Both the position numbers and the translations under genes were made by a program. From Candidatus Thiodiazotropha sp. (ex Epidulcina cf. delphinae) (GTDB lineage Bacteria; Pseudomonadota; Gammaproteobacteria; Chromatiales; Chromatiaceae), in the NCBI GenBank assembly GCA_025656455.1, contig JAHXHS010000033.1:1-58604 (forward strand): a DNA stretch of 58,604 bases. Reading direction: 5' to 3'. The notes beneath the pieces are model-generated. The model was given only the letters and a program-made list of their open reading frames with translations. It was not told where the DNA came from and did not search any database. This document shows, piece by piece, positions 53,176-58,604 of this stretch (position 1 is its first letter; each line of letters opens with the position of its first letter).

Positions 53176-55107
53176 ATGGCTAATCCATTTGAAAAACGTG
53201 CAACAGAATATCTTAGAAACGACGAAGCTTTTTTGTCTGTTGTGTCTACCGCCCCTTTGCATTCCTATTTTGAGCAAAAGGCCAGGGACGGAAGCTTATA
53301 TGACCGTCTCACGATGGTTATTGGTACACCCGGTAGCGGCAAAACCACAATAGCAACATTGTTTCAGTACAAGACGCAAAGTACCTTGTTGCGAAATCCA
53401 GGAATGGATAGTTACAAGGAGCTCGTTCATGCGATGTCTAACTGCGGAGTAATAAGTGGCAATAAGTTGGTAGTAGTTGGATGCCGACTTCCGTTGGAAA
53501 CAGAATATCGGGAGTTTTGGGAGTTGCCCTACCCAGAGGAACTTAGACATGGATTAATACAGAGCTTACTCCAAGCTAGAGCTGTCATATCATGGGTGCA
53601 GAATATTATTGACACGCGAAATGTGCAGACTGACGCAATAAAAATTATACCGAGGGAAGGTGCAGTTGCCTCTTTAGGGCAAATTGGCGGTGAAAATGCC
53701 GTTGATGTTCTTGAAAAAGCGCGTGAGGTCGAACGTGCGGTATATCGGATTGGTGCGGCACTCGTATCGCCAGCGATTAAGGATATCCCTCTTGATGCGA
53801 CAGCTGCATATCATCCATTCGACGTGATCGAAACGTTTTCTATCACAGGTAAAGATAGTGTGGTCCAGAATCTCAAGCCCCTGGTTATTTTGGATGACGC
53901 ACACACCCTCCATCCCAAGCAGTTGCTAGCAGTCCAAAGTTGGTTAGCGAAGAGAGAAATCAGAATCGCACGATGGCTTTTAATGCGCCTTGATGCACAG
54001 ACTCCACGTGCGACTTTATCCGAGGCCTTAGAGCATGAGTTAGAGGGTGAGAGTGCTACCCGCATAAAACCTGCAAGGGAGATAACTGAAATATGGTTAC
54101 AGAAAACAGGTGACCGCTCGAATCAAAGGCAGCAGTTTAGAAAAATGGCACGGGAAATGGCGGATAAGTATATTAGTCTAATGGATGTATTCCGCCATCA
54201 AGGTATTACGAGCCTAACAAGCATTCTGGGTACGATGCCAGAGCCGTTGAGTGAGGCAAAGTATAGAAACCTTGAAAGTAAAGTAAGTCGGGTTCAGCGA
54301 GCTCATAATATTTCTGCTGATCGCAGACAAATCCTAGAAACGGAAGTTGAACGATTTTGCAGAGGGTCAAAACTACCAGATCTGGGCCGTGATGTACAAC
54401 TTGGGATACTCAATATACTGATGCACCGGTATGTAAAACGTGTTCCACAAGCTAGCCTATTTGAATCGCAAGAAGATCTGGATCCTAATAAGCCGATATC
54501 TGCCAATGCAGATGTCGTAGATGGAGCAAAGATCCATCTGCTTCATGAGTATGGACGGCCATATTACTACGGAATAGATGTGCTATGTGATGGTAGTTCT
54601 GAGAACGCAGAACAATTTTTACAGTTAGCTGGAAGACTCGTGTCAGTTGCTGAAACACGGATAATACGAGGAGATCGGCCACTGCTATCAACGCCATACC
54701 AGCATAAAGTTCTACAAAAACGAGCGCTCGAAATAGTACAAAGTTGGTCATTTCCGGAATATAAACTGGTGCGGACCATTAATGACGAAATGGTACGTCA
54801 GTGTGTTGAGAAGGCGCTTGAACCTAATGCGTCACTCGGTGGTGGACCTAACGCATTCGGGATACCTCAGGACGAATTCAATAAAATCCCGGAATCACAT
54901 CCAGATTTGAGTCAAGTTCTAAAATACGGCATTGCTTATAACTCGTTTTCCCTGACACAAAACCACAAAACGAAAGGTAGATACTGGTGTTTACTTGAGC
55001 TGAGTGGTGCGGCGATTATCGCCAATGGATTGAGCCTTAGAAGGGGTAACTTTCTTGAGCGCGATGTCAAACATATGATCACTGTTCTGGAAGAGGGGGG
55101 CAAATGA
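53176..55107 (+). CDS. P-loop ATPase (AAA/STAND-like)
   Basis: 643 residues. Walker A is VIGTPGSGKTTIAT (about residues 46-59) and Walker B is PLVILDDAHTLHP (about 234-246). The region between is long (~175 residues), as in STAND- or ORC-type ATPases. Residues ~300-640 are helical without a recognised repeat. There is no membrane helix. An ATP-driven sensor/switch or scaffold for the other products is the likely role. Seventeen bases after the PRTase gene; overlaps the next by ATGA. Confidence 0.7.
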   Translation: MANPFEKRATEYLRNDEAFLSVVSTAPLHSYFEQKARDGSLYDRLTMVIGTPGSGKTTIATLFQYKTQSTLLRNPGMDSYKELVHAMSNCGVISGNKLVVVGCRLPLETEYREFWELPYPEELRHGLIQSLLQARAVISWVQNIIDTRNVQTDAIKIIPREGAVASLGQIGGENAVDVLEKAREVERAVYRIGAALVSPAIKDIPLDATAAYHPFDVIETFSITGKDSVVQNLKPLVILDDAHTLHPKQLLAVQSWLAKREIRIARWLLMRLDAQTPRATLSEALEHELEGESATRIKPAREITEIWLQKTGDRSNQRQQFRKMAREMADKYISLMDVFRHQGITSLTSILGTMPEPLSEAKYRNLESKVSRVQRAHNISADRRQILETEVERFCRGSKLPDLGRDVQLGILNILMHRYVKRVPQASLFESQEDLDPNKPISANADVVDGAKIHLLHEYGRPYYYGIDVLCDGSSENAEQFLQLAGRLVSVAETRIIRGDRPLLSTPYQHKVLQKRALEIVQSWSFPEYKLVRTINDEMVRQCVEKALEPNASLGGGPNAFGIPQDEFNKIPESHPDLSQVLKYGIAYNSFSLTQNHKTKGRYWCLLELSGAAIIANGLSLRRGNFLERDVKHMITVLEEGGK

Positions 55108-56204
55108 AGAGTCGCCCACGATGGGATCAATGTGTTGATCATAAAGACGGAGAAGTTGAATCATTTATTAATGAATACTTCTCGTCACCCGACCGTAGCT
55201 GTTTATTAATTGCCGGCGCCGGATTTGATCCAAGAACACCAGTATTTTGTACAAAATTATACGATGTTCTAAAGGAACGCCTGAACGCCATAATGATTCG
55301 AGAAGAACGTCCTAACCCAGATACTAAGCTCATAGAATGCGCTGTTGAGAATCTGCTCTCGATTCAATCACTGGTGAACTCAAGCAAAATCATCGAGATC
55401 GATATTTTTGCCGAAGATAATGCGATTATTGGTGGACGCCAGGTGATTTCAGAACTGCGCTTGGAAAAACTTGATTCGTACACGGATATCGTTATTGATT
55501 TAAGTGCGCTTTCTATAGGAGTCAGCTTCCCAATAATTCGCTACGTGTATGAATCCGCGCAGTATTCATCTATTCCACTCAACATTCACCTTCTGATTGC
55601 ATCGGACCCTAACCTCGATCATGCTATTACCCCAATATCCGGTGATGTTGTGAATAAGATTCATGGCTTCAAAGGAAGGGGTGGCCTTCATGGTCAAGCA
55701 GAGCCTGCCAAGTTATGGTTGCCACAACTATCCATAAGGCGTAAAGACGATCTTCGGCGAATTTATGATGTGGTCGATCCACATGATACGTGTCCGATTC
55801 TACCATTCCCTTCCCGAGATCCTACAGCCGGAGATCGGCTAGCCTTCGAGTTTCTCGAGGAATTGGAGGACATTTGGGAGGTTGATACGCGTAATATTGT
55901 CTATGCTGATGAGGAAAATCCCCTTGATTTGTATCGAACAATTTTGCGCATTGCCGATGAGCGTCGACCGGTTTTCCAGGATTTGGGAGGGTCTTCGCTA
56001 GTGTTATCGCCGCTTGGAAGCAAGGTTCTTGCGGTCGGTGCCTTGATGGCGGCATTAGAACTGGATTGCCCAGTGTATTATGTCGAAGCACTGGGGTACG
56101 ATGTGGATTGGGAAAAGGCAGATAATGCCGATAAAGATGTACAGGCGATGCGGCATATATGGCTATATGGTGATGCCTATCCCTTTGATATTTCAAGTAA
56201 TTAA
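55104..56204 (+). CDS. Unknown Rossmann-like protein of the island operon
   Basis: 366 residues; not recognised. LLIAGAGFDPRTP (about residues 35-47) looks like a nucleotide-binding loop after a first strand. YTDIVIDLSALSIGVSFPII has a strand-loop with a Ser. Near the C-terminus SPLGSKVLAVGALMAALELDCPVYYVEALGYD resembles (in two pieces of 20 or fewer: SPLGSKVLAVGALMAA and LELDCPVYYVEA) the last strand of CARF/SAVED-type ligand sensors. No catalytic set is obvious. It could be a ligand-binding sensor for a product of the operon. Coupled to the ATPase gene. Confidence 0.55.
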   Translation: MKSRPRWDQCVDHKDGEVESFINEYFSSPDRSCLLIAGAGFDPRTPVFCTKLYDVLKERLNAIMIREERPNPDTKLIECAVENLLSIQSLVNSSKIIEIDIFAEDNAIIGGRQVISELRLEKLDSYTDIVIDLSALSIGVSFPIIRYVYESAQYSSIPLNIHLLIASDPNLDHAITPISGDVVNKIHGFKGRGGLHGQAEPAKLWLPQLSIRRKDDLRRIYDVVDPHDTCPILPFPSRDPTAGDRLAFEFLEELEDIWEVDTRNIVYADEENPLDLYRTILRIADERRPVFQDLGGSSLVLSPLGSKVLAVGALMAALELDCPVYYVEALGYDVDWEKADNADKDVQAMRHIWLYGDAYPFDISSN

Positions 56205-56216
56205 TTCTTGGCGTCT

Positions 56217-57266
56217 ATGAATGAGCGAAAAAAAGCAACGCAACCTCGAGTGGTTGGGACAGGGCTGATATCATTGGATGTGGTTATCAGTGCCAACCCG
56301 GAGGAACCGGTCCGGCAGTGGGCCGGCGGGACGTGTGGCAACGTGCTCACAATTCTTAGTTATTTGGGTTGGTCTGCCTACCCAGTTGCAAGACTGAATG
56401 GGGATGCCGCCTCCCAGGGTGTCAAGAAAGACTTGTGTGCGTGGGGTGTTCATCTGGACTTTGCCGAGTTAGCGCCTACCTGTATAACACCAATTATCAC
56501 CCAGAAAATGAAGCGAAAGGAGTCAGGCGGGGCAGAGCACACCTTTTCTTGGCATTGTCCTCAGTGTGGCGCAGGCTTGCCACGTTTCAAACCTGTGACG
56601 GCAGCGGCGGCATACCAGGTTACTTCACAGTTAAAGCACCCAAACGTTTTTTTCTTCGATCGCGTATCGCGAGGTGCAATAATACTAGCGAAAGCGTGCG
56701 CCAAGAATGGCGGTATCGTAGTTTTTGAGCCTTCAGCAATTGGGGAGCCAGCACTGTTCAAAGAGGCTGTTAGTCTGGCTCATATTCTAAAGTACTCTAG
56801 TGATCGCATTGATAAGCTCGTTCATAGTTCAACAACACCTGGAACTGGATGTATAGAAATCCAAACGCTTGGGTCGAAAGGTTTAAGGTATCGGGTCACT
56901 CTCGAAAAGGCACGTACGAAGGGTTGGGAATTGGCAAATCCTTACTTTGTTGATATTGTCGATGATGCGGCTGGGAGTGGGGACTGGACAACAGCTGGTA
57001 TAATCGAGCAACTGGCTCGTCATGGCCTACCCGCATTACACCAGGCTTCATTGATTGATATTGAGCGGGCTATTTCATATGGTCAAGCCCTTGCTGCTTG
57101 GAACTGCGGCTTTGAAGGGGCCCGAGGAGGTATGTACCGCGTTGGTAAAAATGCGTTTAGAAAACAGATTCAAACAATCATCAATGGGCGACAACCAGAG
57201 AAAGAGAGGAGCTACAAGAAACAGTTTCTTTTAGAGCAGGCAACATTTTTCTGTCCATCATGTTAA
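56217..57266 (+). CDS. PfkB/ribokinase-like sugar or nucleoside kinase
   Basis: About 349 residues from ATG 56217 (TTG at 56208 also possible; RBS weak). VVGTGLISLDVVI and AGGTCGNVLTILSYLG are the PfkB N-terminal signature. DDAAGSGDWTTAGII (about residue 260) is the PfkB signature 2 with the catalytic Asp in GSGD. Two CxxC pairs, HCPQCGAG (about 118) and FCPSC at the very C-terminus, may bind zinc, an unusual feature. Likely phosphorylates a ribose-like sugar or nucleoside. Last gene of the operon. Confidence 0.78.
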   Translation: MNERKKATQPRVVGTGLISLDVVISANPEEPVRQWAGGTCGNVLTILSYLGWSAYPVARLNGDAASQGVKKDLCAWGVHLDFAELAPTCITPIITQKMKRKESGGAEHTFSWHCPQCGAGLPRFKPVTAAAAYQVTSQLKHPNVFFFDRVSRGAIILAKACAKNGGIVVFEPSAIGEPALFKEAVSLAHILKYSSDRIDKLVHSSTTPGTGCIEIQTLGSKGLRYRVTLEKARTKGWELANPYFVDIVDDAAGSGDWTTAGIIEQLARHGLPALHQASLIDIERAISYGQALAAWNCGFEGARGGMYRVGKNAFRKQIQTIINGRQPEKERSYKKQFLLEQATFFCPSC

Positions 57267-57318
57267 TACCGCCCATTTAGTTCTCGATATTTATTGACAA
57301 CTTAAGAGTTGAATTTGC

Positions 57319-57804
57319 TTAGCGTGCAACAACTTTTTGTTTATTTGATTGAGCGCGAAGTTCGCTACGCACCTCCATCAATAAAGTCCCCAGCATATTT
57401 TTCCCTTTCCCATTCACCTCTCCCCAGAGTCGATTAGTGGGATTATCTGTGCGAGGCTTTTCAACTAGCCTCATATCACCTGTACCTAGTAAAAGTTCTC
57501 CCAAGTCTTGGTGTTGCGTGAATTTTTCCCACAAAATTGCACGCATTCGGTTGAATTTCGTCTTTGACCAGCCTGGAGCTATATCCCAGTGGTATAATCC
57601 ATGTGCGGCCATAGCAAGTAGTGCAGGTGAAGGTGCGGCCATTAACCAGTCTCTTACTTCAGGTCTCCTGGCTTTGCCTGCTTGATAAGCATGCTCTGCA
57701 GTAGGGTAGATAATCCCTTCAAACTCAATTTCACACCGGTATAGGTTGCTAAAACCCCCGTAGGGTTTCTCATTGGCTCGATAGAAGCTGATCTCGCCTG
57801 TCAT
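57319..57804 (-). CDS. NADAR (YbiA-like) N-glycosidase / ADP-ribose-processing protein
   Basis: 161 residues from ATG 57804 (AAGGAAA eight bases upstream; the longer frame to 57879 runs into the promoter). SFYRANEKPYGGFSNLYRC, then YPTAEHAYQAGKA, then ILWEKFTQHQDLGELLLGTGD are the NADAR/DUF1768 signature. Family enzymes cleave N-glycosidic bonds: YbiA acts on riboflavin intermediates and others remove ADP-ribose from guanine bases as DarT1 antitoxins. No DarT is visible here. It converges on the island operon and is divergent from the HTH-like gene. Confidence 0.88.
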   Translation of the reverse strand: MTGEISFYRANEKPYGGFSNLYRCEIEFEGIIYPTAEHAYQAGKARRPEVRDWLMAAPSPALLAMAAHGLYHWDIAPGWSKTKFNRMRAILWEKFTQHQDLGELLLGTGDMRLVEKPRTDNPTNRLWGEVNGKGKNMLGTLLMEVRSELRAQSNKQKVVAR

Positions 57805-57819
57805 AACATTTTCCTTGAA

Positions 57820-57865
57820 TTGCAATATATATTGTTGACAATTGATTATTATTTTGCAATATAAT
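57820..57865. promoter_or_regulatory. AT-rich divergent promoter with repeated TTGCAATATA
   Basis: TTGCAATATA occurs at 57820 and 57854, and TATGCATATATGCA follows at 57867, so this may be an operator array. TTGACA (57835-57840) and TATAAT (57860-57865) have a 19-base spacer, longer than optimal. If used, the transcript would begin at or next to the ATG at 57874, that is, leaderless. Confidence 0.4.
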
Positions 57866-57873
57866 ATGCATAT

Positions 57874-58254
57874 ATGCAAAATGTCAAGTTAAATAATGTG
57901 CAAATAAACAAGTTAGTTGCGCGTTTTAAGCGTGCAATAATTATTGCTAATCACAAACAAAAAGATGTAGTTAACACAACAGGACTTGGTCAATACCAAG
58001 TCAGTCGAATCATAAACGGTCAGTTTGTTACATTAAATAAAAGTGTTCAGAAATTATGTAATTATGCAGATATAATTCTTGGTCCAAGTGATTCAAGTAA
58101 GCAGAGAATCGAGGAAGAATTGATTTCATCTGTCCTTGATCTCTGGGATGGTTCCATTATCGACGGTGAGAGTATCGTGGGGCTTTTGGAAAGGCTGAAA
58201 AGATATCGTCAAAACGCAGTAGAGAAATCTGCCACTCCAAAATGTATGAACTAA
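57874..58254 (+). CDS. Small HTH-like putative regulator
   Basis: 126 residues. KLVARFKRAIIIANHKQKDV, then VNTTGLGQYQVSRIINGQ, then LNKSVQKLCNYADI has the spacing of a XRE/Cro-type helix-turn-helix (recognition helix around QYQVSRIIN). The C-terminal half is unrecognised. Probably autoregulates and controls the divergent NADAR gene. No RBS precedes the ATG. AT-rich like the rest of the island. Confidence 0.65.
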   Translation: MQNVKLNNVQINKLVARFKRAIIIANHKQKDVVNTTGLGQYQVSRIINGQFVTLNKSVQKLCNYADIILGPSDSSKQRIEEELISSVLDLWDGSIIDGESIVGLLERLKRYRQNAVEKSATPKCMN

Positions 58255-58439
58255 TGTAGTGTTCAGGATGAGACTACTATCCAGACACATATGGACGCCC
58301 CGGGGTTGTCAAGGGGGTTTTTAGTACCACTAAGCCAAACCCGCCCCTGCAGAGGCGGATTATTTCTCTAGCCTCCACTGACACTCAACCCTCCAGCGTG
58401 CTGGATGGCATGCCCTTACGGCTGTTGATTGATGATCAA

Positions 58440-58523
58440 ATCCGTAGGAGTAACTCTGACACCCACTCATACATATTCCGGCCCATTATTGCGTCTTAGC
58501 CGGGCGTCTTAGCCGGACACCCA
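58440..58523. repeat. Degraded repeat R end with short tandem
   Basis: GACACCCACTCATACA and a double GGCGTCTTAGCC (58493-58517) ending in GGACACCCA match the periphery of repeat R (compare 2405-2483, other strand). The sequence from 58255 to here holds no gene; CCGCC...GGCGG at 58349 followed by TTATTTCT may be a weak terminator for the HTH-like gene. Confidence 0.5.
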
Positions 58524-58604
58524 GTGCGCCAGGCCAAGCTGGTGAAAGATTGGAGGTGAAAGTCCTCTGTTCGGTAAAGGTTAGCAACCAGCCGAAACCC
58601 CGAG
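58524..58604 (+). mobile_element. Group II intron, 5' end (cut by window edge)
   Basis: GTGCGCC at 58524 fits the GUGYG 5' boundary of bacterial group II introns. It is followed by GGAGGTGAAAGTCCTC and GGTTAGCAACCAGCCGAA, which look like the start of domain I. It is inserted directly after the repeat R remnant. The reverse-transcriptase gene and domains V/VI would lie beyond the window. Confidence 0.68.

Noticed and set aside
49475..58254. AT-rich island as a prophage
   Set aside because: Apart from the broken integrase there is no capsid, terminase, tail, lysis or replication gene.

Overview
The window looks like a chromosomal segment of a GC-rich gammaproteobacterium. The evidence is several conserved housekeeping blocks (rph-rdgB, yicC-gmk, miaB-ybeZ-ybeY-ybeX-lnt, mpl-ubiX, rep, ypfJ), a dodecin, a flagellar-type promoter in front of a chemoreceptor, and many c-type cytochromes. 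The cytochromes would suit a Chromatiales or Sedimenticola-like, perhaps sulfur-oxidising, lineage, but that placement is inference.

Layout. 1-7.7 kb: a hemerythrin-GGDEF protein, a secreted glycosidase-like lipoprotein, an MDR oxidoreductase, a small secreted protein and an anchored GyrI-like protein, embedded in dispersed repeats. 7.7-11.3 kb: a translationally coupled pair on the minus strand, a CHAT-protease/transglutaminase-like fusion followed by an alpha/beta hydrolase, with two loose fragments of a hydrolase paralogue nearby. 12-20 kb: c-type cytochromes, a PEGA lipoprotein, tRNA-Arg(CCG), and an NmrA/AraC module between two inverted copies of a 250-bp element. 20-37 kb: rep, a LOG-family enzyme, DUF2782, a TRAP permease pair, a chemoreceptor, a broken BON/LysM gene, dodecin, rdgB, rph, a HerA-like ATPase, DUF2780, ypfJ, a GlsB-type protein and a Ser/Thr kinase-phosphatase pair. 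37-49 kb: yicC, gmk, the miaB-lnt operon (with a shortened ybeX), an SDR, mpl, ubiX and a cytochrome c. 49.4-58.3 kb: an AT-rich accessory island whose left edge holds Rhs and tyrosine-recombinase debris. It carries a tight five-gene operon (double SIS-HAD fusion, PRTase-like protein, P-loop ATPase, Rossmann-like protein, PfkB-like kinase), then a NADAR gene divergent from a small HTH-like gene. The window ends inside what looks like the 5' end of a group II intron.

Two things stand out. First, the five-gene island operon together with NADAR combines enzymes that handle phosphosugars, PRPP/ribose and ADP-ribose with an ATPase and an unknown Rossmann-like protein. I cannot match it to a named system; it is the best candidate here for an undescribed nucleotide/sugar-based conflict or stress system. 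The CHAT-transglutaminase/hydrolase pair is a second candidate.

Second, the segment is unusually loaded with short non-coding foldback elements of at least six families (called A-F, R and T below). Many sit exactly at gene ends or starts, where they form stop codons, supply a start codon or separate operon partners.
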